A DNA stretch of 64,000 bases, from the NCBI RefSeq assembly GCF_001641265.1, contig NW_020167540.1:496001-560000 (forward strand), written 5' to 3'. This document shows, one piece after another, positions 12,204 through 24,700 of this stretch; position 1 is the stretch's first letter; every line of letters begins with the position of its first letter. The position numbers were made by a program, and so were the translations under genes. The notes below the pieces were generated by a model that saw only the letters and a list, made by a program, of their open reading frames with translations, had not been told where the DNA came from and did not search any database. Origin of the DNA: Pseudogymnoascus destructans. Taxonomy: Eukaryota > Ascomycota > Leotiomycetes > Thelebolales > Thelebolaceae.

Positions 12204-13925
12204 TTGCAACTCCATGACCGTCACAACCATGGGGGAACCAACGCCAGGTTTGACGCGTTAATTGCGTCCCGTGGGTTAAAGGAAGGAGAAGAAGCATACA
12301 ATAAATGCAAAGCTAAGTTCTTCATGGACGCGATGAAGGTTGTCAACGACAAGGTTGCCAGTGGAGACCCAACAGCCAAACGCCTTGAGGCCGAGTATGC
12401 AACACTCGTCGAAACTCGTGGATCACAAAATCGTATTCCGAAAATGGAAAAAGCAGACAGCAATAGCCAACCCCAGGCGACTGAAGATCTGGAATCGAAA
12501 TTCCAACTTCTGGCTAATGCTGCAGGCACCCTTCCAGGCCAACCTGGCTACAAACGACTGCTCCGCAAATTTCTCACTGCAGAATACGCCACAAACGCGC
12601 AGGAATATTGTTCCAATGCAAGAAATGTCAAAGACAAGAATAAGACGTTCAAGTTTGAGGCTCTTGCACTTGTCTGCGGTCTGAAGTACGACAGCCCAAG
12701 TTACAACTAAGTTTATAACAACTTCTTCCAAAAAAAAGGAATCTTGCTCACCAGCGCCTTGAAATCCACAACGGGGCACGAGAAGATCTCTTCTACCAAG
12801 AACATGGCACAGGAAACGAACCATTGCACCCCTGAAGCTGCATCTTCTCAGCCTGACAATGAGAGTGCCACCATGAAGAGCTTGCGCAACAAGATCGCCG
12901 CAGCCCGGCTTGATGGCGCCGTGTCAGCATCTGCTGCCCGAGTGCTAGAAGCGGAAGTAAGATTTGAGGAACTTGCCCTTTCCCTTAGACTCATCAAAGG
13001 AAGGAATAGTTACAAAAACTATCGACGCCAATTTTTCGAATATGAATCCTCAAGAGATCACATTCTTAAATCGGGAGATGATATCGCCATTGAGAAACTG
13101 GAGAGATTTGAAGAGAGTTGTGCCGCTCGCGGGTTACAGCAAGGAAGCAAGGAGTTCAGGACATTCAAGAAGCATTTTGATATCGAGAACGAAAACGACA
13201 CCGAAACTTCGACTGATAGTTCGTTCTCCATGTGTGGGTTTACTTCAGCGGATGATGATTCCCAGTATGCTCTTCAATTCAAAGGCAGATTGAAAACGGG
13301 CAACAACCATGGTCAACCCGAGGGCGGAGTGGTGGGTGGCCGCCAGGTATCAGACGGAAAGCAGCCCAGACACGGCCATAATCGTGCTCAAAAAGATGGT
13401 TCTCAAAAAGGCAGTGGTCCAAAAGATGGTGCTCCAAAAGACAGCCCTCTAAAGGACGGTGCTCGGAAAACTGGACCTCAGAAAGGCAGTGCTGGAAAAG
13501 ATGGTGCTCCAAAGGATGGTGCTCAGAAAGGCCGTTCTAACAAATCCCGTGCCGAAAAAGCGAAGGAAGAATTCAATGCTTACTTTCCTGATACTCACAA
13601 GCTTGAAAACTGGCAGAAACTCTGTCGGGACCTTGGTATCAACCCCGTTCCCAGCTCTATCACAAAGTGCAAAATGGTAAGCAGCTCCTGGCACTTTGTT
13701 CGCACCCTATTTTGGTTGTTTTCTAATGCATAATAGGAAACGAAGAAGATTTATGTCAATATCTACCAGTTTCTCCATCAGATTAAGACGGGTTTTCCCG
13801 CGACTAGGTTCCCCAGTCAGAAGGCATTGGCCAAGTACTGTAATGGAGGGAGCAAGAGAAAGTTCCCACGGCAAATTGCAAAAGAGAGAGGCGCACTTGC
13901 TGGCTTGCTTCATTACCTCTATTAG
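12204..13925 (+). pseudogene. Tandem-domain protein of unknown function, split by one in-frame stop
   Basis: Not recognised as any named family. One reading frame runs from about 12204 to 13676 except for a single TAA at 12708-12710. A 60-bp intron (13677-13736, GTAAGC..TAG) then leads to a last exon 13737-13925. The protein holds about five copies of a ~45-residue unit with the pattern [RK]F[DE]xL...GL..G...Y....x.FF, for example RFDALIASRGLKEGEEAYNK and RFEESCAARGLQQGSKEF. The stop falls inside copy 3, exactly where other copies have Lys after YN, and the homology continues directly after it (VYNNFFQKKG). Eleven Lys-led pentapeptides follow, then a C-terminal domain with TKKIYVNIYQFLHQIK. 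No in-frame ATG precedes the first unit, so the 5' end is unresolved; if the stop is not read through, translation could restart at ATG 12804. A recent nonsense mutation is the simplest reading. Confidence 0.6.
13392..13556 (+). repeat. 15-bp coding minisatellite (11 units)
   Basis: Eleven consecutive 15-bp units code Lys-led pentapeptides of the type KDGAP, KDGAR, KDGAQ and KGSAG. The period is exact; copies differ mostly at codons 2-5. Confidence 0.8.
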
Positions 13926-14328
13926 AGAGCAGCTCTTGGATAGGCCAGCCGATATGTTGTGACAGGGCCTATCAGTTCTCAATTCGACCAGGCACAAATG
14001 GGACGAATGTTCAACAATCTGTAGCTCGGTGAATTGCACTTGCAACACTAGTTGGTCATGTCTAGTCTTGGCTGAATATAATTGCACTAATTTATATCTC
14101 AACTTCTCACGAAAGACATGATTTGTATGGGATATGTATCTGGTATTATTCGCAGTGACATGGCCCAACCCATGTTTGGCCGCCATTTCTGCTCCCCATC
14201 GAATTTAAATGTAGAATGGCATACGAAGCCTAGATATTCCAGTACATCTTTGCAGTCAACCAAAAATGCCGTTAATATTACCTGGACACGTGTAAGTGAT
14301 CATATGGCTTCCACCATTACTTGGGCAT
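13926..14328. other. Convergent intergenic region
   Basis: This lies between the 3' ends of the tandem-domain locus and RTG2. A 73-codon frame near 14118 has no recognisable features and overlaps the RTG2 end. Confidence 0.4.
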
Positions 14329-16156
14329 TCAATCAGTAAGTTCTGCTTCCACACGAAGTCCATTACTCAGCCCTTTCCCTAAACCATCGAAGAGATCAAG
14401 CAGTTTCCCAGTTTCTATCCATAGACGGCCCAGCGGATTCGGTGTTATCTGAAGCTTGATGCCCGATTTCTTACCTTTGTTTCCGAGAGTGGTAGAATGG
14501 GTAGGGTTAAATCTGTAATATTGTTAAGAAAAGATATTTGAACTGAGGGGCTTAACGTACTTAAGCAATTCTTTGAGTGTCAGGGGATCAGTTGGATACG
14601 CTGGAGACACAGCAACCAGGAACCTCAAAATAGCACCCACGTAATCACAGAAAAAGCTGTTGTTCTTGCCGACCAGGAGTCTAAGGTTTTCAAGGACGGT
14701 TTTATCCGCTCGGCCAAGATCGTTGCCCCATCTAGTACACAAAGTTACCGCGATAATAGCTTGGACCTCATGCGTCAGCCCCGGAAGACTAGCGATAGCT
14801 CCTGATATTGTAGTATGCAATGACCTCGTAGCATTCTGGTCATCGGAATTGCCCAGATGAGTCCAGGTGTTCCGAACAACGTAATCGAGAAGTCCTGATG
14901 TAAATATGCTCGGGGAGTCCTTGGGGAGGGCGCTCCTCACCAGCTGCACAGCGGCGCTTACAGAGGCATCTGTAACAGATTCTGAGCTACCAAGCAACAG
15001 AGGGAGAGGGTCCTGCTGCCGGAGAGGGGGCGGTAGCTTCATATACAGCACGCCATCTCTGTTTCCACCGCTGCAAAACGTGACCTGCTTTATCTTTGGT
15101 ACTGCTTCAACAAGAGCCCCGACAACCATTGCAATGGCAGGGAATTGCTCCCGCCTGCGCTTGGACATTCCAAAGATCTTGCCATCTTTATCGTTCTCCT
15201 TGAGCATTGCCTCCCAGTTTTCGAAGCTGGCGCCGGAAACCGAAAAGCCACCAATTCCTGGAATCGGATATGGCTGAATTTCATGAGTGTGGCGAAGCAT
15301 GCTTCCATAACCTCTGAAGCCCCCGCCGCAAAAGTATATCGAAATTCCCTCTTCGCTTTCAGCCTGCTCTCTAAGTCCTGCGAACTGTTTCTTCATTCCC
15401 TCAAAAGTGTCCCTCATCTGAGTTCTCAGCTGCTTCTGCGTTGTTCCCTCCTCTTCCACTCGCAAAGTATCCGTTAATTTTGCAGCGCCATAGGGCATAC
15501 TCTTCGCGTTCTGCGCAGCTAGTGTCTCGTATCCGTTGCTCTTCGAGTCCAGGTATGTCATTTGTACACTCCCTCCACCAAGGTCCATAAACAGACCGTC
15601 TACGTGTTCGAACGCCGAGCGTGCTCCCATAGCGCCAAACATGCTCTCCATAGCTGGGCTAAGTATCTGCACACCCAACCCGCTCGCTGCATGAATTGCG
15701 CCGACCATCTCATCCTGATTATTTGCAGTGCGCATGGCTTCCGTCGCAAAAACGCTGATCTGGTTCTCTGGGACTTTGTATTGTGTGCAAATGTAGGAGA
15801 ATCTTGCTAGAGTCTTAGAGACCTTGTCGATAATCTCTGGTGAAAACACGAACGGCACAGAGCCGGGTTTGGACTCGTGGAGCGCATCGTACAGGGAGAT
15901 ACCGGCGCGCTCGCCGTATATGCAAGGCAAATGTCGCGAGTTTGGCGGTGTGAGGTCTGATATGGAGAATCGAATGCCATTGCTAGGTGGTTTTAGACAT
16001 TTGAGCTCGTCGAAGTATCCGAAGATGAGGAGGAGTGGGAGGGCGTTACCTTCCCATGTCTACGAGGCCAAAGAGACCACAGCCATCAGCGCTAAACTTT
16101 GCCAGTTTGGACTCAAAGTTGTCAATCGTGACAACCTCATCGCTTGAAAGAGCCAT
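14329..16156 (-). CDS. RTG2: Retrograde regulation protein 2 (Ppx/GppA fold)
   Basis: Exons 16050-16156, 14561-15982 and 14329-14512 give 570 aa. Introns are 67 bp (GTAACG..TAG) and 48 bp (GTACGT..CAG). The first junction creates the phosphate-binding motif LVDMGSNGIRFSI typical of the Ppx/GppA family of the actin-like ATPase superfamily. The second is MDLGGGSVQMTYLD, and ATEAMRTANN and CGGGFRGYG are also present. The last exon codes the conserved WIETGKLLDLFDGLGKGL tail, which would be lost if the second exon read on to its own stop. In yeast Rtg2 is a cytoplasmic sensor in mitochondria-to-nucleus signalling; filamentous-fungal members keep the fold, but the same role is inferred. Confidence 0.9.
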
Positions 16157-16721
16157 TATGAACGGCGTAAAGTGTAAGGTTGTTGAGAAGAGAATGGTTC
16201 ATGATGGCGGTATTGGCACGGTTATGACGATCCCCGAACCCCAGGTCAGAGTGGGGTGGGGTTAGTACCAAAACGATGACCGGCCATGTGCGATCAGTAT
16301 AGAAAGCGACTCCAAAAAACGAATTGGAAAGCAACGTTTATTTAATATTGGTTTGCTGTGACTATCCTCAACCATAGCTCAAGTTGCATTGGTTAATGTG
16401 ATATTCCATATATGCAGCATACTGGTCTCAAATCCACCCAGTGCCTGAGCCTTCATCAACGGGTGGCCGTGCACCGCCTGCACCGCCTGCAGCAGCAACC
16501 AGAACATCCACCCCCCCTCGCCCCCCAACAACGGCCCCGACTACGCGCCCTACAACCGGAGTGCGCACCGCTCGTCGCTCTCCCTGCAGCTCTCCCTGTC
16601 GCTATCTTTCCCTATTCCCCTCGAAAGTACAATCCTCGCGTGCTGGTCCCCTTCGGCGTAATAATGTTGATTAAAGCAGACTGGCTCCTATACTCCTGTA
16701 ATTGAGCGCCAGCGGGGGGTA
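16157..16721. other. RTG2 upstream region with Pro/CT-rich tract
   Basis: No gene is supported. The 16440-16620 part is C-rich (repeated CTGCACCGC, CCCCCC), which opens frames full of Pro, Ala and Thr on the plus strand; these lack a credible start or homology. Confidence 0.5.
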
Positions 16722-18513
16722 TCATTCCTTCTTCGCCTCATCCTCGAGCGTAAAATCAAAGATGCGGAACGCCGTCTTAAATGCCTCGACATCACGTTTC
16801 TCTTCATCAACTGTCTGCTCACAATCTCTCCACTGCAGCCTCTTCTCCAGACCGAGCAACTTCGCAAGCACCTTTCGCCCGAATTGCAAATCGAATCTCA
16901 TGGTGTCATCGAAGGGCATGGTGATGGTCTTTGATTGTCCTTGAGCGCCGTTTTCTTCCGATGGCGACCAAATCCACACCCGGAAAAAATCTCCCTCTCC
17001 CTCCCCAAGGCCAGGATCCCTATTCTGAAAAGAAGGGTACTTCATGTTCTCTGCTTCAACTTTAAAGGCTGCTTCAACCAATCCCTTAGAAACAAGCTCG
17101 GCCGGAACGGGAATAAACTGCCAGTGGGTATGAACACCATTCCCACGACTAATTTCAAACGTAACGGAACCAAGTTTGTCATCGCTCCTAGCTGCCACCA
17201 TTTGCTGAAGTGACCTCTTGTACTTGTTCATTTCCGTGTATGTCTTTTGGCGCCCCTCTTGATCAATACGTGCCAATGTGGGCTCATGGCTCAATGGGAT
17301 AATAAGAATATGAGCTGGAAAATCGAGGCCATTTGCCGCATTCATTGACGATGTAGTCAGTGGACCCTTGGCGGTTGTTGTGTATGCATCTTCGCCGATA
17401 GATGTTACGAGATGGGTGGCAAGATTCGGGTTCGACAGACAGAAAAAGCACGTATCTGGTCCTGGCGGGGGCTGTCTTTCTCTTCGGCCTCTTTTGTGGC
17501 GATGGTGGTTGCCATCATCCGGTGCAAATCGGGAATAGGGTTCGGGCTCCAGCGCTGCTCGCTTCCTGCCTCCTGGTGCTTTTGGAGAGAAAGGTGAAGC
17601 TGTCACGCCAAGCGGAAGAGGGGCAGTTACATCCACCGTCGCTCGCAGATTAAATGCAGATATTGATTTCTGCTTGTTGGGGTTGCCGTGAGCGGCAAGA
17701 GATATGAATCTGGTGAGGGGTCGGAAATCAGGGGCGTCCTCGGTTGGTGTGTGAAAGAATGGCTCACGCTCGTAGTAAAAGGTGGGCGATGACGAGAAAT
17801 GGTATCTGGGCTTCAATTCCGCGCAAAGTTGTGAGATATGGTCGTTGCCTGTTGGTTCAACCCCGGCCTCTGGAATCGGCACCTTGGAGCCAGTGCGAAT
17901 AGAAGACGGCCAAGAAGCTGTCAATAGAATGTCGGCAGTGTTCGCTCCACGGAGGGCCTTGGCATCATCCACAGTATGAAACGGAAGGTACTGTTCTTTT
18001 GATAGGCCTCCAATGATTGTGTCATCCAATTGACCCCCAAGAGCAACGATTCGGACTCCTTCGGATGTTTTCGTTGTGCTTCGCTTTCCCAAGAAGTGAA
18101 GATTTTCGCAGAGCTGGCAATTATCAGCTATGGCCACATATCAGAATATAATTAGAACCGACTCACCTCATCAACTTTTGCGAGTTTATCGACAACCCGC
18201 TGGGGGAACTGGCTCCGTCCGACCGTAAAATACGTGGGGAGAGGGACGATGATCTTTCCGTCTAGCAAGTCTGTAACCTCATCGTCATCCTCGGCAAAAA
18301 GCTCCCCAGATATAATTGCGAAAGTGAAACTGTTCTTCGCGTGAAGGGTGCCGATCTTGGAGAAGGCTGATCGCAGTTGCCCTTGGACTGCGCCGACGAC
18401 TATACTATTCAGAAAAAGTGAGTTTTGCTGAATCGTGACGTAGGAGTGATGTCGGGGAGATTTGTTTTCAAATGGGGCTAAACTTTGATAATAACTTACA
18501 TTTTTGAAGCCAT
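16722..18513 (-). CDS. CwfJ/Drn1-like mRNA splicing protein
   Basis: Exons 18500-18513, 18167-18404 and 16722-18113 give 547 aa. Introns are GTAAGT..TAG (95 bp) and GTGAGT..CAG (53 bp). The N-terminus (MASKIIVVGAVQGQL, FAIISGELF) is the metallophosphatase-like domain of Drn1/CWF19L1. A basic linker follows. The CwfJ C-terminal domain 1 has CFFCLSNPN, HLVTSIGEDAY, FPAHILIIPLSHEPTL and the HIT-like HTHWQFIPVP. CwfJ domain 2 ends near KRDVEAFKTAFRIFDF. In yeast Drn1 works with the lariat debranching enzyme Dbr1 in intron turnover. The first exon codes only four complete residues. It is divergent from UTP20. Confidence 0.88.
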
Positions 18514-18743
18514 ATTGACTTGAACAATGGCTATGAAAAGAAAACCAGAGTCATTGGCAGGTGGAAAGCGTGTTTCGTGACGAGACGCTTTGGTGGAAGC
18601 TTGGTTTTAAGCCGGCAGAAACGCCAAGTGTAGCTCACCGCCTCAAAATTATTCAAATTGATAACATGGATATTCTCGATAAGATTTTAAGGTTCCTCTC
18701 ACATCACCAACCAGAGTGACGACCACCAAAACCTACGGCGAAG
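18514..18743. promoter_or_regulatory. Divergent promoter CwfJ-like/UTP20
   Basis: The two start codons are 230 bp apart. No specific site is claimed. Confidence 0.5.
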
Positions 18744-21700
18744 ATGCCGTCCACATCTTCTGGAAGGATTGTGAAGACTTCGAAAGGGAAGAAGGGAACG
18801 GCTCACTCAAAAAATCATAGATGGGAGTCCTTCACCGCGAAAGTCTCGAAACTTAACTCCCTCGACCCTCTACGACGAGTTCGCCGCCATGATCTCGACA
18901 GTGAGGATCTCGGGGCAACAACGTCTTATTTTAAGGTGGGGTTGGAACGATGGCAGGAACTCAATATGTCCGAGCGGTTCATACAGTTTTCATACGATGT
19001 AAGCTCGATGTGCGACAGCTTGCCTCAAATTCTACATTTCGAGGACAAAATCATGGACCTTCTGGTCAACTTTTTGGAGGCAAAAGAAAGGGAATCGATC
19101 GAACCTTTGCTTTCACTTTTGACCGACTTCGCCCATGACCTCGGTTTGCGCTTCGAAAAGTTCTATGCCCGGGCATTGTCGTTGGTTACAGACATCGCAG
19201 GGACCAAGCAGGATGTAGAGGTGATTGAATGGAGTTTTACCTGTTTGGCATTCCTGTTCAAATACCTCTCAAAGCTGCTTGTGATGGACCTGCGCCCTAC
19301 ATACGATTTTATGGCTCCTCTACTGGGCAAGGAACGACAACAGCCACATATAGCTCGCTTTGCTGCCGAGGCGATAAGCTTTCTCATAAAAAAAGCAAGT
19401 GCGCCAGCTATTCGCGAAAAGGCACTACCGGTCATAATATGTCACGCAAAGACTGACCTGGAAAAATCAATTGGCACTCGTGAATACGGGCTTTACTATC
19501 ATGGCATCATGACTATGTTCGCCGAGTCGATGAAAGGCAACGGGCTGGCGATCCACTCCTCGGCCCCTGCGACGTTGGCCTCGATGTTCGCACAGTACAG
19601 CTACTCTGAAGAGACGGAAGAGACATATTGGGCTTGGGGAGATGTAATTTGTGGTGTGTTGACTAGTCTGGTCCACCATACGAGTTCAGATACCTTGGGA
19701 GAGATAATCGACAGAGTTCTCATGCACTCCGAGGCAGCTGTCAAATCGTTCGAGGAATCACGAACTCCAGAGTCATTTAGGCAGCTGATGCTGCCATCGA
19801 AAGCTATAGGCGTAATCGGAGGTGTCCGAAAGGGATCGCGAGTTGCAAACTGGAAACCCTTCCTCTCCAGCATATCCGATATTTTACAAGCCCTCTCCAG
19901 AACCACCAGAGGCTCATTATACGATGATCATGACCGCACAATATGGGAATCCGTCGTCTTAACTATATCTATGGCCCTTCAATACTCGCCTATGGATGCT
20001 TTAATACCTTACGCGCCAAGGTTCTTGGATTCACTTGTCAGAGAGCCTTTGGCCCGCTGGTTTTTGATGTTTTGTTCATACTTCACTAAGGTTGATGTTG
20101 AGCGCTTCCGGAGCATTATCATGCCATATTTCCAAAAATTCATCGTCACACATTGGTCCGACAAAGAAAATGAGGATACACTGTGTGTTCTCGTTCCCAA
20201 GATGGTTTCTTCGGGAGTATTTATCAGCAGCACCGGTAGTAAAGATGGCTTCAATATCCCGCAATCATGGCAAGATCAAATGGTGAGCAAGTTCGAAAGG
20301 CTCGAAGTATCGCCATTTCCTGAGCAGGCATCTCCAACCTCATACGGCAGTGGCACAAAAACATGGCATGACCGCTGTCTACCAAAATACTACGCCTTAT
20401 TATCCATCATGGATTGTACGACAGCCCATCCCTCGACAAATGCGAGAATTGCAGAAATACTCCAAAGAAAACTAAAACTTGCGTTGCGACCATCTTCAGC
20501 AATCGAACCTGAAGAATCAAGATTTATTGCTGGCCGCGGATTTGACGCATTTTCTCGCATGACAAAAGCTGCTGGAGAGGTGGATATCTCCTTGGAGCCT
20601 CTTCTTAGAGCAGCGGCTCCTAGATACGCTCGCCTACCTGGCTTTCTACATGCCTTGTTGTCATATTTGACGAGCTTGAAACAATCGCCATCTTACAAAC
20701 CTGTTGCGGATCCATGGTCTACAAATGGAGGCGAAGAAGCAGACTCACTCATTGAAGCTCTCATCCTCAATTTATCGACAAATTCTCACGATCTGCGGCT
20801 TCTTTCTCTCCGCCTTCTGGACCACTTATATACAGCATCCACCAATGTTGCCTCTGACGCCATATCCACCATGATTTTGATCGAACAGACGCCGCTGGAC
20901 TTGCAAACTGCTCGGTCCGCCTCTATGAATATCCGAAGACTTGCCGCCCTCCACCGTACCCATGTATCTGATCGCATTTTATACCGAGCAATCCCACACT
21001 TTTGCTTCGGCATGCTTACTGTCAAATTCGCGCAACTTTGGGAAGACGCTTGTGCTGCTCTTTCCGAGATTGCCCAAACGGCCAAAGAGGAAGATGTCAT
21101 TACTGAAATCGTATTTAGTTGGCTGGAAGCTCCGTCAGCATTGTGGGATGGGTCAGCACGGAATGTCGAACACGCTCAGAATGCTGGCCTCACTGATTTC
21201 GAGTGTTCAAACTTGATAAATCTGAGAAAGCTTGCCTCTGAGGTTGAAACCGAGGCCAAGGATGCCCGAGACGTTATGATCCGGCAGTTTGAAGAATCGC
21301 AAGAACTTGTTGCTCCACAACCGCCTATGGCACGTGCTCAAGCACTGCGTGTTCTTGCCAGTGTTACGAGTATCGCCGAGCGCCGTTCACGCCAATTTAT
21401 TCCCATGTTCCTTTCATGGGCGAATAAGGAGGGCGAGCCATACCAGTCAGATGAAGATCCTATCAACATAAGCAATTGGACGAGAAAAGATCAAAAATCT
21501 CAGCTAGATCTCTTGCAGAAGTTCCACAACCCTAGAGTTTTGTTCAGGTCACCAGAAGTATTCGACGCTTTGCTCGGCCTTCTGATAAATGGAGACCTGG
21601 AAATCCAGAAATCTGCCCTCAAAGCTATTCTGACATGGAAAATTCCTAGTGTTAGGCCTTATGAAGAGAACCTATTGAACTTACTCGACGAGGCACGTTT

Positions 21701-24700
21701 TAAAGATGAGCTCACAATTCTTCTCCAGGGAGACTCCCGGATACAGTTTGAACATCGGCAAGATCTCATGCCAATCCTCCTACGCATTTTATATGGACGA
21801 GCTATTTCAAAGAAGGGCGCAGCTAGCGGTCGACAGGGCATGTTAGCCACAAGGCTAACCATATTACGCAATCTGACAGTGGAGGATATCGGGTCATTTT
21901 TGTATATCGCCCTGGGGGAGCTAAAGGACATCGACGTTATAAGCCAGTCTCGAGATGAGCTATTCGACAAGGAGATACTAAGCATCCGAAAGCAACTTGG
22001 TTTCATGAATATGATGGAAGGCACCTTGAAAGAGCTTGGCACAAAAATGTCGCCTTATACTAGCCAATTACTATCCGCAGTGCTCTACTGCTTGGTGTAC
22101 TCATCTCGCCAGCTCCAACGCTCACCCCACTCGATCGACGATGAGGAAGACTTCACTAGCCAAACCTCGCTGTTAAAATCTGTCCGCCAGACCGGATTTA
22201 AATGTCTTGTATTGATGTTTACCAACGACTCCGCTTTTGATTGGTCGGTATATCTAGACCTCATAATGAGCGAACTTATCAGTCCGCGGTTGGCGAAACT
22301 GCCAATCGAAACTGCACAGAGCATTTCCGGGGTTTTGCAGCTTTTATATACCTGGTCACTGTCACCAAAGACTGTTCTCTTCCTTGGTGAAGACGATCAA
22401 ACCTTGGTCACTGTAGCGGAGTGTTTAGCTCAGCCAAAGTCCAAGGATCAGGTCCGACTGTTCGCCCTGAGTATCATTGACAACGTGGTTGGTATCGCCA
22501 AGAGCGATCTTCCTGAAAACGAAGATCTAACTGGCCGCGTTAAAACGTCCTTACTTTCCAAGAATATGGACTCCTTTTTAGTGCCTGTCGGGGATGTTCT
22601 TAGACGGCAGCAAGATATCAGCAAAGGCCTTCTCGAAGCCTGCGTTGAAACTATTTCCGGACTTGCACAATTCGTTACCCAATCTACGCAGGCACACAAT
22701 CTCGTGGATATCACCACTTTCTTGCTTGACCAGCCGACCCGAAGAGTTAATCCCAAAACTAAGAGCGGGCTTCTTTTGGTTCTGGAGCACTTTGTGCCGC
22801 TGTACGATCTTCAAGATGACGGTGAGCTCAAAGACAGGGTCTATAATACTGTAACTTCGCTCTTTGGATTTTTCCGGGACAGAAGCAGCAGAGAAGTGTT
22901 ATCCAGCGTGTTAATCGTCTACTCTCGAAAGGATCCCGTACTTGAAGAAGTTGCAGAACTTTGTGTATCGTTGAATTCATTTGCTGAAGGACGACTGGAC
23001 GAGCCGGATTATGATCGCCGACTTAAAGCATTCAATCTGATATCGGCGCCGAGAGAAAAGCAATTTACTGCTCACCAGTGGCGCCCTCTGCTCTACAACT
23101 TCCTTTACTATATCAGACACGACGAAGAGTTCGGTGTTCTGTCCTCAAATTCGTCTGATGCAATTTGCAACTTCTTGGACAGCGCATCCAAAACGATGGA
23201 TGCAGCCGAAAGTTCAACATTCTATGATATGTTGTCCTCCATTCTAGTGCCTGCCATTTTCTCAGGCGCTCGTGAGGCATCGGAGATTATCCGCCGAGAG
23301 TATGTCAAGGTTATGGCACATGTTGTAAAAACATACCCTGACTGGACGGAGGTCAATGATATGCATACCCTTCTTCGTGGTGATGATGAGCTTGAAGGTT
23401 CCTTCTTCAATAACATTCTGGCTGCTGGTAAGGGGAGGCAATCCAACGCCCTGACTCAACTGTCAACGGCTTCAAAAGATGGACTTATAAGCAGTAAAAA
23501 TACTTCTCACTTCTTCATCCCACTTCTCGAGCACTTTATTTTCGACAGAGCCGAAGGAAACGACGCGCACAATCTTGCTGCTGAAGCAACAACCTGCGTC
23601 GGCATTCTGGCAGAGTCATTAGACTGGCCTCAGTATCGTGCTATATTGCGCCGATTCACTGGATATATCGCCACTAAGCCAACTCTGGAGAAGCAAATTA
23701 TACGCCTTCTCGGCAAGGTCATAGAGTCACTGGCAGTTGCCGCAGACTCAAAGCACAGTATCGTAGATGCGGAATCAGTCGATACTGCGATGGAAGTTGA
23801 CGCAGCACCGACCAAGCCATCACTGTCCACCCTTGCGAAGTCACTTCCGAAAGAGCAAAAGTTCTATGATGATTTGACTGGGAACATCTTGCCTCCGCTG
23901 ATCGACTACCTACACCACAAGGATGAAACTACCGTCAGTCTCCGTACTCCCGTTGCAGTCATCGCAGTTAGGGTTCTGAAACTACTTCCTCACGATCAAA
24001 TGGCCGAGAAACTTCCCGCCGTCCTTACCAATATATGCCAAATTCTTCGAAGCAAAGCGCAAGAGGCCCGTGATATGACACGCCAGACGTTGACGGATAT
24101 TTGCGTCTTGCTTGGGCCTTCTTGTTTTGGATTTGTGCTGAAAGAACTCCGAGGCGCTCTGGCTCGTGGATCTCAACTCCACGTTCTGTCCTACACAATG
24201 CATTCCATTCTGGTTGCTACAATCCCGCTTTACTCACCTGGCGACTTGGATTACTGCCTTCCTTCGATTGTGGCTATTATCATGGACGATATCTTTGGTA
24301 TTACTGGCCAAGAGAAGGACGCAGAGGAATATGTCAGTAAAATGAAGGAAGTGAGGAGTAGCAAATCCCAGGATTCGATGGAGTTGATTGCGAACACAAC
24401 TTTGAGCCGCCTTACAGACCTTGTCCGCCCTATCCAGGTTCTTCTGAAGGAAAAGTTGAACCTGGAGATGGTCCGAAAAATCGACGAGCTTTTGAACCGA
24501 ATTAGCTCAGGGCTATTGAAGAACAGTGCAGCGAAGAGCAGAGACAGTCTAATATTCTGTTACGAAGTCATTCAGGATGTGTACAACAGCAACAAGCCTC
24601 AGGCAAAGGTCAAGGAAGACTACCGCTTGAAGAAGTACTTGATCCAGAAAGGAGCGAAAAGAGGCAGCAACCAAGGCAGCACTACCGTCTACACCTACAA

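Noticed and set aside
16412..16705. Pro/Ala-rich frames upstream of RTG2
   Set aside because: They arise from C-rich simple sequence, lack a credible ATG context and do not splice to anything.
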